NCBI RefSeq assembly: GCF_018991925.1
Contig: NW_024725489.1
Coordinates: 9,047,930-9,111,929, forward strand
Origin: Homarus americanus
Lineage: Eukaryota; Arthropoda; Malacostraca; Decapoda; Nephropidae
Direction of reading: 5' to 3'
DNA: 64,000 nucleotides
This document shows positions 1 through 11,017 of this stretch, piece after piece. Position numbers and translations under genes: made by a program. Position 1 is the first letter of the stretch, and the number at the start of each line of letters is the position of its first letter. The notes below the pieces were generated by a model. It had not been told where the DNA came from and did not search any database. It saw only the letters and a program-made list of their open reading frames with translations.

Positions 1-279
1 TGCTACTATTACTTGTCCTCTTGATGGTGAAAATGTTTTAACCTTTGTGCTGCTGACTTTATTTGTGAGTCATCCTGACCAAGGGAGACACACACTGTAC
101 AATATTGATACAGCTTGTACCGTACTGTACAGTTACGAACAGTAGCAGAGATACAGTCCCGTAATTTGCGGAATGTCACAGCGTCCCCAAGCGACGCCAA
201 GCCAGTCTCTATTACGACTTCACATCATTCGTGTGTGCTTAAGTGCTTTTGCTCTAAAACTGTACTCTAACCATTCGAA

Positions 280-806
280 ATGGTTTCAAAGTGCCCTTCA
301 AGTGCTTCTGATGCTAGTGTAGAGAAGAGGCAACGTAAGACCAGACGCCTTGCTACGAAAATGGATGTATTAGCCCGATTTGAAAATGGGGAATGTGCTG
401 TGGACAAAGCCGAATGTGCTGTGGACAAAGCCGCTGTGCTTGGTTTAACCCCCACAACGGTGTGTACTATTTGGACTAACGCTGACAAGATTAAGGTTAG
501 AGCTAGATGTGGTACTTCTCTGAGTGCAACTAAGACAACTCATACTAGAAGCACTTTGATAGAAAAGATGGAAAGATGCTGGCGATGTGGATGGAGGACC
601 AGAATCAACACAATGCCCCTGTGAGCCTTATGATTATCCAGCATAAGGCCAGATCCTTGTTTGATGACATGAAGGAAACAGAGGGTGAAGGATCGAAGGA
701 AGAGACCTTTACAGCCAGCCGAGGCTGGTTTCAACGATTTAAGCGTAGCTATAACTTCCACAACATAAAAATGACTGGTGAAGCTGCAAGTTCAGATCTT
801 CAAGAG
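280..806 (+). pseudogene. Tigger/pogo-type transposase, N-terminal fragment
   Basis: The translated N-terminus matches the CENP-B/Tigger DNA-binding region. Frame 1 (280-about 590) has the basic first helix-turn-helix (KRQRKTRRLATKMDVLARFE, then LGLTPTTVCTIW). Frame 3 (576-806) carries the second, Tc5/CENP-B-type HTH (WMEDQNQHNAPVS, ASRGWFQRFKRSYNFHNIK, MTGEAAS). The two halves need a frame change near 560-600, so the gene is broken, and the DDE catalytic domain is absent. A perfect 21-bp tandem duplication lies at 391-411/412-432 and repeats the CAVDKAE segment. The fragment ends at about 782, where LINE sequence begins abruptly. Family assignment rests on recognising these motifs. Confidence 0.75.
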
Positions 807-1197
807 TGAAGTGCTTCCCCATCTGGACTACTGTCACCCCGTCTGGTCCCCGAGATATGCTAGGGACTGTCAGTTGGTTGAAAATGTTCAAAGGAGGGAC
901 ACCAAACTGGTGCCTGCACTTCGGCACCTCAACTACCCTGAGAGATTGGAACACCTGAACTTGCCTAGCTTATACTACAGATGGGCAAGGGGCGAACTAA
1001 TTGAGGTCGAGTGTCCTTACCTGGAGCTAGCGGACGCTCGCCCCACAAAGGGTCACAGCTCAAGATTGAAGAAGCCTCAAGTCCAGAAAACTGTGAGGGC
1101 AAACATTTTCGGAGTGAGAATTGTGGACTCTTGGTACAATCTGGCAGATATGAGTTGTGACGTCACTGAGTGTGAGCTCTTTCGAGACCAGACTTGA
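782..1197 (+). pseudogene. Non-LTR retrotransposon RT C-terminal fragment
   Basis: The frame encodes the familiar tail of LINE ORF2 just after the RT palm. It contains FKSEVLPHLDYCHPVWSP, a VENVQRRDTKLVPALRHLNY segment, RLEHLNLPSLYYRWARGELIE, then GHSSRLKKPQ and the FGVRIVDSWYNLA region, ending with a stop at 1195-1197. No catalytic YADD remains. It abuts the Tigger fragment without a spacer, so this is either a 5'-truncated LINE insertion or a rearranged junction. It most resembles CR1/jockey-type tails. Confidence 0.75.
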
Positions 1198-2811
1198 CCA
1201 ACACTGGAGCAGGTTCAGGTACTTTCATGAGCCGGTGCATACCCAGTACTTGCCAACAGTGCGTAACTTCACAGGGTGTGTTGCGGGTCGGGTCGTGTCG
1301 CGTCTCTGTTACACAGCGTGTTGGCATTCGGGCCTTCGTTGTTCAGTGGCAGAAATTGGACAGTGATTCTCTTTTTATATTTGAACATCAGAGAATTCGA
1401 TGGAAACATAGAAAGTGTTGTCAGTCTTGTATTTTAGAAGTTAAATAATTGTCTGAAATGTAAACACAAAACGCATTTATCGCTCGAGTTTAACAGAACG
1501 TCTCAGTTATGAGTTCCCCCCGCGCAATTCCGTTCTGAATATTCGTCGTCAGTTTTGTTCTTGTCTTTGAGAGCTCAGTCACTACTTAGTTTGAGAAGGG
1601 AACTTTACAAGATTGAAATGATTTCGGAGACTCATTTTCAAACACATTGTGTAGAGTAACTTAGTTTATCGATTCACTCTAAGCCACGGTTTATTCTTGC
1701 ACAGAGAGAGAGAGAGAGAGAGAGTTACCTGTAGGCCAAGCTGGTCGTGTCGACCACTGGACGACCCCCACAAGTATTTTGAGATGGATGAACGTCAATA
1801 AGGTCTGATATCGTCACCAACACAGTTATGGGGTGAGCTGAGATCTCACGCACAGCCAGGCTCAGCCACCCACTGAGAGGAGGTAGCCAGGACGCATTCA
1901 CCTATCCGGTTGTTGATCGCCCGCGACATAAACATGACCCTATCGAGCAGTGTTGTTGTCTGCGTTCACTGCTAAGTACAGATGACTGCGGTGTGTTATT
2001 TGTCCGAGAATTCATGTGTATAATCTCCTATGTATATGTATGTTTAGAGCTAGCAAGAATATGAGGTAAGCCACTTGTTCTTTACGAATTGAAACCATGT
2101 TAGCTCTACAGGAATTTAGTTGTGGGGCTACTGCTGCAGTCCTATTACTATTTATAAGCTACATTTTCAGGTAACCTGTTCGGGTGATGCTCCAGTGGTA
2201 TGATCAGAGTGTTAGGTGGTTTTGTGAAAAGTACACCATTTGTTTGCATACTGAAGTTGTACCTTACTGTGAAGAACCATGGGTGGAGCCATGAAGGTGA
2301 TCCGCACAGCTTGTATACAGGAAGTGTATTGTTTGGTACTCCAGTGTACTACTGTAGGTATAAAACGAGTGTGGTGTCTTGTTTAAAAGATACACCAAAT
2401 GATGGTGACTGCGAGAGGTGTACTGTACCTTGTTGAGAAGTACATGAGTGTTAATCATGGTAGTTGTGTGCACTGGCAGTAGTTAGAAGTCTAGCATTTT
2501 TGTAATAAACCTTTTTTATTGTATGTTAGGGGTATTACTTTCCTACAGTGGCCACCTTTATTTTCTTCCCAATATCTTGGTACCATTATTACAGTTCCAC
2601 GGGTCATCCACAGGTCTTGACCTCGAGCCATGCTACCACAGGTCATAGTAAAGACATAGAAAGTACAGTAGTTGTTTAAGTAGGGGACAGTGGTCCACGG
2701 GTCTCACCCGGTTTTGTTTTACGCCCCTAAACCTGTACCCCCCACCTGGCTTGCCTACATATCACCTCTCTGACCCAGTGTATAAGACCTGGATATCATT
2801 TAAATCTAACC
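1198..2811. other. No gene recognised; (AG)n tract at 1701-1724
   Basis: No convincing coding region was found on either strand. A pure (AG)n microsatellite lies at 1701-1724. Sequence from about 1730 to 2811 directly precedes the LINE ORF1 start and may be that LINE's 5' untranslated region, but I see no promoter motif that proves it. Short open frames at 2200-2436 and 2264-2473 have no recognisable domain. Confidence 0.4.
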
Positions 2812-4213
2812 ATGGCTGGAGTCGACGCCAGGCGGCGCTCGGCTGATGTTCCTGACGAAGGAAACAAAGGAGATGAGGAAGACAGTCATGGCGACACTAA
2901 AGCTGGTTTTGAGAAGTTTAAGACCCGTCAACAGAAAGGCAAAATGAGGACCCAGGGAAGGAAGCAGAGTAGAGCCAATAGGTGCATCCCTCCCATCGCT
3001 CCCCGGGCTAACTAAATGCGCCTTGCCTTCCCCGAGAACACAACAAATGAAGATTAAGTGGTTGAGAGCCCTGAATGAGGAATATTCCAAGACTACGCTG
3101 AATGATGTCATGCCAGGTAGTGCCCCTCGTTTCGTCTATGTAAGCTGAGAGTAGAGGGATGCTATCCAACGCTTTATTGATGGAAAAGTAGGCTTACTAC
3201 ATCTTATTAAGCGAGATGAACCTGTCCGACCCAAAAAAATGAAGGAATACCTTGTCACCCACTTCCCCAAGGGTATTCCCCCCAGTGGCACTCTGTTACT
3301 TCCGGGCGTTCACAGTGCAAGAAGACTTTATAAGAATGGTACACAACTTCATAGGATCATCATTGTTTGGAAAAGGAAGGAACCACCTCCTGAGGAATAC
3401 TGCTTCTTCGGCAAGTATGGTACCCCTAGTAACATCAGTCGGTGGACTCCTCCCCCTGTGGTGTGCTACAACTGCTTCGGGGTTAATCATGTGGCGAAAT
3501 ACTGTCACAAGACAGCCACCTGCAGCATCTGTGAAGGAATGCATAGTACGAGGAGCTGCCCCACCAAGGAAGCTGCCTCTCGGGAGGGAAGTGAGTAGGC
3601 ACCCCCACCTGGGAGGCAGTGTCCCAGGTGCAGGGAAGAGGGTGTGTCGGCCTGGCACCCCGGTAGCCCTGAGAGGCCGCCTCCACACACAAGAGTTGTC
3701 ACATTCAGTGACGCCAACGCCAACACTGCCGGGTCGCCTACATCCCCTGAAATCAACAGCCACACCTCCCCACCCTGGGAGCAGTGTCCCACGTGCAAGG
3801 AGGAGGGTCTGACGGCCTGGCACCCCGGTTGCCCCAGGAGGTCGCCTCCACCCACAACAGCGGTCACACTCAGTGATGCCAACGTGGCCAGATCGCCTCC
3901 ACCACCTGAAGTCAACAGCCACAGTGACTCTCCTTCGTTAGCCAATGCAGGTCAGGTTAAAGCCTGCCAAGTAAGAGTACCAGTGAACAATGGCATTGAT
4001 AGTGTCAGTGGAACTTCTGAAGGAGCTAGTGCCTCCTCTCATAATGATGCGAATTTGAGGGTGAGTAGCCAGAGCGAGACTGATAGTGATGGAAGCATGA
4101 ATGGGGAGAATGAGCCCCAGACTGCCAGCGTGGTCTTTTTAATAACCCCAGGTCTGAAAACTGTCCATAACCCTGTACTTCTTCCAACATTTTCGGAGGA
4201 GGAACTCGCGTGA
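2812..4213 (+). pseudogene. LINE ORF1 (gag-like, CCHC zinc knuckles)
   Basis: ATG at 2812 opens a basic 67-codon frame (many K and R) that stops at 3015. The same ORF1 resumes in frame 2 from about 3239 (KMKEYLVTHFPKGIPPSG). Zinc knuckles follow: CYNCFGVNHVAKYC, then CSICEGMHSTRSC. After a single in-frame TAG at 3596-3598 come two related modules, CPRCREEGVSAWHPGSP at about 3620 and CPTCKEEGLTAWHPGCP at about 3788. These two are a direct duplication of roughly 165 bp. The frame ends at 4213 with an acidic/serine-rich tail. ORF1 proteins of this type bind element RNA. The strongly open minus frames here are antisense shadows. Confidence 0.65.
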
Positions 4214-4365
4214 CTAATGAAGGAACCTGTGCATAAAAATCCTACTGGAATAAGGGCTATCAGAGGCATTATCAAGAACTCTTGGGGTGATGAATTTGAA
4301 ACGGTTAACTTTTTGGTCAGGTTTATCTTTGAAGCCAAGGCGCGACTCTCTATACTCAGTTCAAG

Positions 4366-4840
4366 GTGGAACGAGTAACACGAACGCTTAGGTTCATTTC
4401 ATGGAACATCCGGAGGGTTAACCACAGAATTAATGACCTACAATGGAGGTTTGTTAAAGTTTTTAACATTGATGTAATTGGTTTACAAGAACCTTACACG
4501 TCCAGCACCCAGAAGAAAGCTGCACCCAGGATAGCTGGGTTTACAGCATACAATAGTGAAGCAGGAAGTGGCCTGCTCACTTATGTAAAGAATTGTCTGG
4601 TCTGTAAATGGATCAAAACTCACAATGATGAAAGTATTCACTATCAACAATTTACAGAAAAGACAGCAAACAGTAAATTTTCGCTATATAACATCTATGT
4701 TCTGTGTAATGAACTGGGAGCCGACGTGTTACCAAAGCCATCACGTAACAATGCTATGCTGTGTATGGGTGACTTTAACTCTCGTCACACTGTCCTCTGT
4801 GATGTCTAGTGTAACTCTACAGTAATTAGAGAGTGTTTGT
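4366..4840 (+). pseudogene. LINE AP endonuclease, N-terminal part
   Basis: The frame from 4366 reads as an exonuclease-endonuclease-phosphatase domain: LRFISWNIRRVNHRINDL (the start strand with catalytic Asn), DVIGLQEPYTSS (catalytic Glu in LQEP) and MGDFNSRHTVLCD (the GDFN motif with catalytic Asp/Asn), followed by a TAG at 4807-4809. This enzyme nicks target DNA for target-primed reverse transcription. The domain is cut at 4840/4841 by the 5' LTR of a Ty3-type element. Its C-terminal part reappears at 11018, but roughly 40 residues between the two pieces are missing. Confidence 0.75.
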
Positions 4841-5549
4841 TGTAAGGGTTGTAACGAGTGGGATGGTTGTCCGCCGCTCGTTTGCTTGTTCCCGGCCCCA
4901 CTAGGGGGGGTAGATGGAGGTGAGAAGGTCGCTACTGCCTCGTCACACATCAGACACTAGCCAGCCAACACCACAGCTGCACTTTCCCCGCTGTTCGATC
5001 CGACTCTGGTTGTGTACTCATCTGAGGCTCCTGGGGCTCATGAGCTGATTCCCCAGTTCTTCACTATTCGGCTGTCAATCACCGGACACCTACTCCAGCT
5101 ACTACCGCGGCTGCCACGTCATCGCCACTTCCTCCACTTCCTGTCCACCGTCCGTGCCCTGGCGTCTCTCTTGTGTGGAAAGACATCGCCCACCAACGCC
5201 GGCGCCAAGTGAGGAAGCTGCCCTGGACCTTCCCCCTGAGAGCTGACCACCGCGTTAACAGAACGTTCGATCTGTCTGCAGCTGTAGGAAACATCTGTGC
5301 ACTTTGTTTGACTCCTGTAATTGTTGACTCCCGTAATTGTTTGACTCCCTTAATTGTTTGACTCCCATAATTGTTCATTTGATATTTGAGTGAGTGGTGT
5401 CAATTATTGTGATTATTTTCATAGTAAAGAGATGTCAATCTCTAACCGTTGCTTGTTACCCCTTGGAAACCCATGGTTCTTGACTTTCCTTTTATAAGAT
5501 CCTGATTAGGCTAGCAAGGGATTGATATCCCACAGTCCAAGCCTTTACA
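4841..5549 (+). repeat. 5' LTR of the Ty3-type element
   Basis: It starts TGTAAGGG and ends CCTTTACA, giving TG...CA ends. It aligns with 10387-11017 along its first roughly 630 bp and with a third copy at 22915-23528. Near its 3' end it has repeated GACTCCCGTAATTGTT units (about 5302-5372). The sequence just after it (TGGCGACC at 5552) is where a tRNA primer-binding site is expected. Confidence 0.8.
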
Positions 5550-5894
5550 AGTGGCGACCTTGCCAGGATTGTCTCTAACCTTGGTTTCTGAGGGTTAACA
5601 TTCGGTACCGGGGTTTGTTGTAAGTTGCCGTGTGCGCGCCGCTTGCTGTCTGAGGCCCATAAGTAAGTGTTGTTTGGAGTTTATCCCTTCCTTCTGTTGT
5701 GCTAATTTTGTTACTCTCGCTCGTGCTAGGGAAGATAATTAGTGTTGGTATGGGTGCACTGTGGATGCTGCCATAGCATTTTGTTGTTGATTCACCTGGT
5801 GCGATTCTTTTCCCTAAGGTGATTTAACTGGACTGGGTGCGGATCGAATCATTTAATGGTTTGATTGAGCCACTAAGTACTTACTTTTGGCTAG

Positions 5895-6031
5895 TTGCGG
5901 GGTAATTTGTTTAATTTATCACTTTGGCTCTTGGCCTTTTGCATCATTATGTCTAGTTCTGAGGAGTCGTTAGGACAAGTGGTGGCCCTGGGTCTGACAG
6001 GTTGGTCGATATGTGATCACCCAACAGACTG

Positions 6032-6077
<46 letters not shown>

Positions 6078-6790
6078 CGCAACAGAGAAAGAGAGTTCGA
6101 ATTAGCTAAGTTGCAGGCAGAAAAGGACATAGAACTACCAAGGATTAATGCTCAAAGTAGACCAGAATCCTCTGGCCCTATACAAGATAATGTTGTAAAA
6201 CCTAGTATGTCTGTTTATCGTGAAGGAGAAGACATCGCCTCCAACTTTGTTAGGTTTGAACGGGTAGCTGAGCTGCTTGGTGTGGACAAAGGTAGCTATG
6301 CTGTAAGATTGGGTAGCCTACTGAGTGGTAAACCGGTACAGATTTATACGTTCATGTCTGCCGACATCATTAAAGATTACTCTTTATTGAAGCAAGCTCT
6401 CTTGCGAGGGTTTAAGAAGACTCCTGACGGTTATCGTGTTGATTTCCGCAGAGCAAAGATTAGAGCAGCGGAGACTTACCAGCAATTTTCAATCCACCTG
6501 GGTCGTTTGCTTCAGCAATGGCTAGAGGCGTTAGAGGTTGAGGAAACCTTTGTGTCTCTCGCTAACGTAATGAAATTGTATTAGTTTCTGTCTTCTCTAC
6601 AGCCAGACCTGAGAATATTCATAAAGGAACATAGGCCAGCGACCCTAGGAGAAGCTGTAGAATTTACTGACAGCTGGGCGTCCGCTCGCAATGCCTACCC
6701 CAAGTCTCTCACTCCCCCAGTGAAGAACACGAAGCCTCTGTCCTCCCAGGAACCATTCCCAGGAATGGAGAGTAGTTCACCGGCTGTGAA
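5895..6790 (+). pseudogene. Ty3-type Gag, capsid region
   Basis: The likely start is ATG 5950 (MSSSEESLGQVVALGL). A (GA)n tract at 6034-6074 encodes an Arg-Glu run and is probably the site of frame drift. The capsid-like helical region runs through NFVRFERVAELLGVDKGSYA, LLSGKPVQIY, LKQALLRGFKKTPDGYR and FSIHLGRLLQQWLEALEVEE. A premature TAG at 6582-6584 is followed in the same frame by LQPDLRIFIKEHRPATLGEA, which clearly belongs to the same capsid domain. The resemblance to SCAN/retroviral capsid C-terminal domains is family knowledge. Confidence 0.7.
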
Positions 6791-7064
6791 GGTGCCACAA
6801 CTGCGGAGAAAAAGGGCACATTCGTTCTCGCTGTCCCAGGAATCCCTGCGCCTTCAAATCTACTGACATTCATCAGCCCAGCTACAGGGTCGGATTCTGT
6901 TTGGAAGACAGGAGCTGTCCCCGTTATTGTGTCAGTGGAACGATGAATGGGTCTTGGGCATCTACTATCATCAGGGACACCGGTTGCTCGTGTATTATTG
7001 TCTCTGAGGAAGCCCTGCTTGACGCTGATGTCTCTAGCTGCACGAAGGTAAGTGTCGCTGATTA
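6790..7064 (+). pseudogene. CCHC zinc knuckle and first half of retropepsin
   Basis: Frame 1 holds a canonical nucleocapsid knuckle CHNCGEKGHIRSRC at 6793-6834 (C-x2-C-x4-H-x4-C). It is followed by the protease active-site motif IIRDTGCSCIIVS with DTG at 6976-6984. The frame is entered from gag by a shift between about 6590 and 6790. It runs open up to 7064, where a CACTG-ended transposon is inserted behind the triplet TTA. The remainder of the protease lies at 9104 onward. Confidence 0.75.
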
Positions 7065-9100
7065 CACTGCCCTGCATAGTTTTTGAGGTTTGTGTATTAT
7101 TAAGCTTTTCTGGGTGTATTTTGCATGCTGATCTCAAAAATGTTATCCATTTTGCTCAATCAGGTCAGAATTTTGTGCTATAGCATTTTAAGCGGAGATT
7201 CAGGTAAAATATTGACATTTTTCGCTCAAAATGGGGTCCTCATATTCGTTCATTAAAAAATCATCAGAGACATTGGCAAGCCTCACAGAAAAGATTTCGG
7301 TCAGTTTTAATGCCCTTACGATGCATTTAAATACACCCACGTGCTCGCCGGCCATTTAAATGTCCGCCGTGACGCAAAGGAAAAGAGTATATGTCCGTGT
7401 TTTTTTACATATATTTTTTCACAATTAAATTTCTTTTTCATCTGGTGGTACATGGCATGTACTAGCAACTACCCCGATGTGCCTCTAAAGTCTAGACCCT
7501 CAGTCAGTGTCTCTCCAGACTTCAAGAAAGTGGGAGTGTTTGCGTCTCTCTCTCTCTCTCTCTCTCTTACACACACACACACGCATATTTCTAATCATAT
7601 ACACACCTGTTTTTTCTTCTTACAGAGTTGTACATTTAATCATGAATCGGAAGTGCAAGAACGACCCGAACAGGTTTTGCTATGTGTGCGGTTGTGTAAC
7701 AATGACAGACCGACAGTGCACCATTACTCCCCTAGTGAAAAACTTATATCATGCATACTTTGGAATGAAACTTGGAGACCAAGATAAAGCTTTTGCCCCT
7801 CACATGTGCTGCAAAACATGTGTTGAAAATCTGCGGCGCTGGAGCAACAAGAAGATTCAACGTCTACCATTTGGCATTCCTATGGTATGGAGGGAAGGCA
7901 GAGATCATACCACGGACTGTTACTTCTGCATGACAAACCTTCAGGGTGAGTTATACTAATACATCAATACTAATATATCAAATGCAGTATGTTCATGCAT
8001 TCTTAAATATATCTGTAAGTTAATATGTTATGCTATCTTGATACTAAATCTTTCGTTCACATTTCAGGTATAAACAGGAAGAACAAACATCATGTTAAGT
8101 ATCCAGATGTACCCTCAGCCATCAAACCAGTTCCTCACGGACCAGGAATACCAATTCCAACTCCACCAGAAAACTATAGGGACATGATACTCGATGACGA
8201 TCATGATATCGATGAAGACATAGAAGAGACTGACGCTTCTAGTACATACTTGCCCACAGCTTCTGCAAAAGAGCCCATACCCTTCAGTCAAGCTGAGTTG
8301 AATGATTTAACAAGAGACTTGTGCTTGTCTAAGGAGTCAGCTCAACTACTAGGATCACGGCTTTGCGAACACAATGTCTTAGCACCAGGAACAACATTTG
8401 CCTGGTACCGTAACCGTGAAAGAAAAATTTCCAAAAGTCAGTGAGGCAAAGCTGAATGCAGGAATTTTTGATGGCCCTCAGATCAGAGAGCTTTTCAAAG
8501 ATCCCAAGTTTGATTACAGCATGGATGTAAATGAGAAGAAAGCCTGGCATGCCCTTAAGTCTATTGTCTCCAATTTTCTTGGCAACTACAGAAGTCCAGA
8601 GTATGAACGAGTTGTTGAGGACCTACTTCTGAGCTACAAAGTTCTTGGTGCACGCATGTCCATCAAGATGCACTTCCTCAGCTCCCACTTGGACTACTTT
8701 CCAGAGAACTGTGGTGATGTGAGTGAGGCACAAGGAGAACGCTTCCATCAAGATATCCGTGTAATGGAGGAGCGGTACCAGGGTCGCTGGGATATCAACA
8801 TGCTCGCCGACTACTGTTGGTGTCTGAAACGGGACGCCCCAGACACTAACTGTAAAGGCATCTATGTAGTTGAAATATTTTGGTCCTATGTGTTGTGGTT
8901 ACATTTCTTATGATATATTTCGCATAAAAATTTTGACATCATATTTAAGAATTTCGATTTTTTCCCAATTCCCATAGCATAAAAATCTGGCCTGATTGGG
9001 CAAAATGAATGGCATTTTTGGAATCAGCACGCAAAATACATAAAGAATCAGCTAAGAAACTCCGCACCTCATGAATTTTTTTTTCAAATGCAGCCCAGTG
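7065..9100 (+). mobile_element. CACTG-ended DNA transposon (CMC-like), copy 1
   Basis: The element is bounded by imperfect terminal inverted repeats: CACTGCCCTGCAT at 7065, and on the minus strand CACTGGGCTGCAT ending at 9100. Related subterminal sequence extends for about 100 bp on both sides. A TTA triplet flanks it exactly (7062-7064 and 9101-9103). CACTR ends with a short target duplication fit the CACTA/Mirage/Chapaev group, but PIF/Harbinger also uses 3-bp TWA targets. Superfamily is therefore an inference. The internal gene is at 7642-8913. A related copy in opposite orientation lies at 45870-47207. Confidence 0.75.
7642..8913 (+). pseudogene. Transposase-like gene of the CACTG element, internally deleted
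   Basis: Exon 1 starts at ATG 7642 after a pyrimidine-rich acceptor. It encodes a cysteine-rich region (RKCKNDPNRFCYVCGC, HMCCKTCVENLRRW, CYFCMTNLQG) that looks zinc-binding. An intron is clear at 7946-8067 (CAGG|GTGAGT ... TTTCAG|GT), rejoining in frame to INRKNKHHVKYPDVPSA at 8068. Around 8415 the frame breaks at a GAAAGAAAAATTTCC junction where a middle segment has been lost. The C-terminal region continues in another frame (8414-8913): NFLGNYRSPEYERVVEDLLL, SIKMHFLSSHLDYFPENCGD and GERFHQDIRVMEERYQGRW. I recognise this as a family common in arthropod genomes. The transposase function is inferred from the flanking TIRs. Confidence 0.65.
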
Positions 9101-9103
9101 TTA

Positions 9104-9977
9104 TTTAGGTCGTGTTGACCAGTTCCCTGTTGTTAGGTGCTACCTGCGTTGCCCCTATTTCATTGGTTGGTCTGATGTGGTAGGAGCGCCCATTAAATTC
9201 GCTAGTATTCTCATTAGTAATGTCCTCGGAGTTCGTGACCCTAACGACCCGGAACCCTTAAAACTCTCCTCGCCACCAGCGCAAGTCTCCTCGCCAACAG
9301 CGCAAGTCTCCTCGCCACCAGCACAAGTCTCCTCACCACCTGCCGACGTCGCCTCGCCACCGGCCGACGTCGCCTCGCCACCTTCACATGTCACCTCACC
9401 TCCAGCAAAGGTCCAAGCTGTGGAGACAGGGACGGCGAAAGAGAAACGACTGCATCTCCTGGTTCTGCCGAAATTTCAGCCACTGACCGTGACGCCCAAA
9501 GAGTTCACCAAGCTTCAAGCCTCGTGTACCACTCTGACGCAGGTTAGGGAGAAGGTGACTTACGGGGAGGAGGATCAGGCTAGAGATGGGTCTGTTTACA
9601 AGTTTGTTTGTATTAATGGTCTGTTACATAGGTCTTGTGTGTCATCCAAGCGACCAGCCAAAGTAGGTAATTTTTTACTGGTTGTCCCTGCTGATTTTCG
9701 TAGCAACTTTCTCACTGTAGTTCACGAGAGCCCTCTAGCAGGACACTGTTCTCTTAGGAAGATTTATATGAAGGTTGCTGATCAATTTTACCGGCCAGGT
9801 ATGGGAGCGGATATCAGAGGCTTTTGTAAAAGTTGTGATGAGTGCAGAATCCGTCCTGTTCCTTTTAAACCCTTACCCATCGTTACAGAGCCATCTTCTC
9901 GGGTCGCCCCAGATTTTGTTGGACCGCTCTCACCCCTTTCCTCTATGAAGCCTAATTTATATCTAGCTAATTTGTGA
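9104..9977 (+). pseudogene. Rest of retropepsin plus integrase zinc-binding head
   Basis: Directly after the TTA duplicate, the frame continues the protease (GRVDQFPVVRCYLRCPYFIG) and then a proline-rich linker of SSPPAQV/ASPPADV repeats (about 9270-9410). It ends in an H2C2 integrase N-terminal domain: HESPLAGHCSLRKIYMKVAD, then CKSCDEC (9820-9845). Linker and head are in one frame with 9104. After PDFVGPLSPLSS the sequence diverges and stops at 9975-9977 before any DDE core. RT and RNase H are not found. Confidence 0.75.
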
Positions 9978-10386
9978 ATGAAATATTATCGCAGGGCCTA
10001 CATTAACTTTTCTTATGTCCTTGATGTCGTTCCAAAGCTGGAGTCGGTCGAGGCACTACCCTGCGAGAGTTCGTGTGAAGTTCAGACGCCAGACTCGGAT
10101 GATATCGGTTGCCAGTTACCGATAACACCGTATGTATAGAAGAATCCCCTACACTGGTAATGGGCCCAAACTTAAACCTGGACTGAAATTAATCCCACGT
10201 GCAGTTCCTTGATACGGCCTTACGATATTTGGATATCAAGTTACCAATTATTTTTTTTAATGTGATCATTCTCTATTCTTTTTTTGCTCTGTATATTTAA
10301 CCATTTGTTGTAGGATTGTTGTATGTTTTGTTTTACTAATCTTAAGTTTTAATCTACCTTACAGTATATTTTTGTTGGGGGAGCTG
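9978..10386 (+). other. Remnant pol tail and polypurine region
   Basis: A short open stretch (about 9978-10138: YINFSYVLDVVPKLESVEAL...) ending in a stop may be the pol C-terminus left after internal deletion. The purine-rich TTGGGGGAGC at 10374-10383, just before the 3' LTR, is the likely polypurine tract. The rest of the stretch has no recognisable content. Confidence 0.45.
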
Positions 10387-11017
10387 TGTAAGGGCTGTAA
10401 TGAGCGGGATTGATGTCCGCCTCTCGTTTGCTTGTTTGCGGCGCCACAAGGGGGGATAGACGGAGGTGAGAGGGTCGCTGATGCCTCGTCACACATCAGA
10501 CACTAGCCAGCCAGCACCACAGCTGCATTTCCCCCACTGTTCGATCCAACTCTGGTTATGTACTCATTTGAGGCTCCTGGGGCTCATGGGCTGATTTCCC
10601 AGTCCTTCACTATTCGGCTGTCAATCTCCGGACACCTACTCCAGCTACTACCGCGGCTGCCACGTCATCGCCACTTCCTCCACGCCCTATCCACCGCCTG
10701 TGCCCTGGAGTCTCTCTTCTGTGGTAAGACATCGCTCACCAATGCCGGCGCCAAGTGAGGAAGCTACCCTGGACCGTCACACTGAGACCGGACCACCGCG
10801 TTAACAGAACATCCACGGTCTGCAGCCATAGGAAGTATTTGTACTTTGTTTGACTCCCGTAATTGTTGACTCCCGTAATTTTTTGACTCCCTTAATTGTT
10901 TGACTCCCGTAATTGTTTGTTTGATATTTGTGTGAGTGGTGTCAATTATTGTGATTATTTTTGTAGTAAACAGATGTCAATATCTAACGGTTGTTTGTTA
11001 CCCCTTGGAAACCCATG
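10387..11017 (+). repeat. 3' LTR of the Ty3-type element, 3'-truncated
   Basis: It begins TGTAAGGGC like the 5' LTR and follows it closely to CCTTGGAAACCCATGG. It then stops about 75 bp short of the expected end, and LINE endonuclease sequence begins at once. Differences between the two LTRs (several substitutions per 100 bp by eye) indicate an old insertion. Confidence 0.75.

Larger units (their letters stand above)
4841..11017 (+). mobile_element. Ty3-type LTR retrotransposon, defective, inside the LINE
   Basis: Two related LTRs (4841-5549 and 10387-11017) enclose gag, a CCHC knuckle, a retropepsin split by a DNA transposon, an integrase zinc-binding head and a short pol tail. The integrase core, RT and RNase H are missing. 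The integrase head lies directly downstream of protease, which would fit the IN-before-RT order of Gmr1-like Ty3 elements, but an internal deletion prevents proof. The 3' LTR lacks its last roughly 75 bp together with part of the host LINE endonuclease, so a deletion spans that edge and no target duplication can be read. Confidence 0.75.

Noticed and set aside
3296..3922. A 208-codon minus-strand frame
   Set aside because: Antisense to LINE ORF1, whose zinc knuckles are on the plus strand. No domain is recognisable in the minus frame.
9155..9394. Minus frame with repeated GGEETCAGG
   Set aside because: Antisense of the proline-rich linker repeats in the Ty3 protease-integrase frame.
4841..11017. 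Interpretation as an endogenous retrovirus
   Set aside because: No envelope-like frame. Gag with a single knuckle, protease and integrase head are those of an ordinary Ty3-type retrotransposon.
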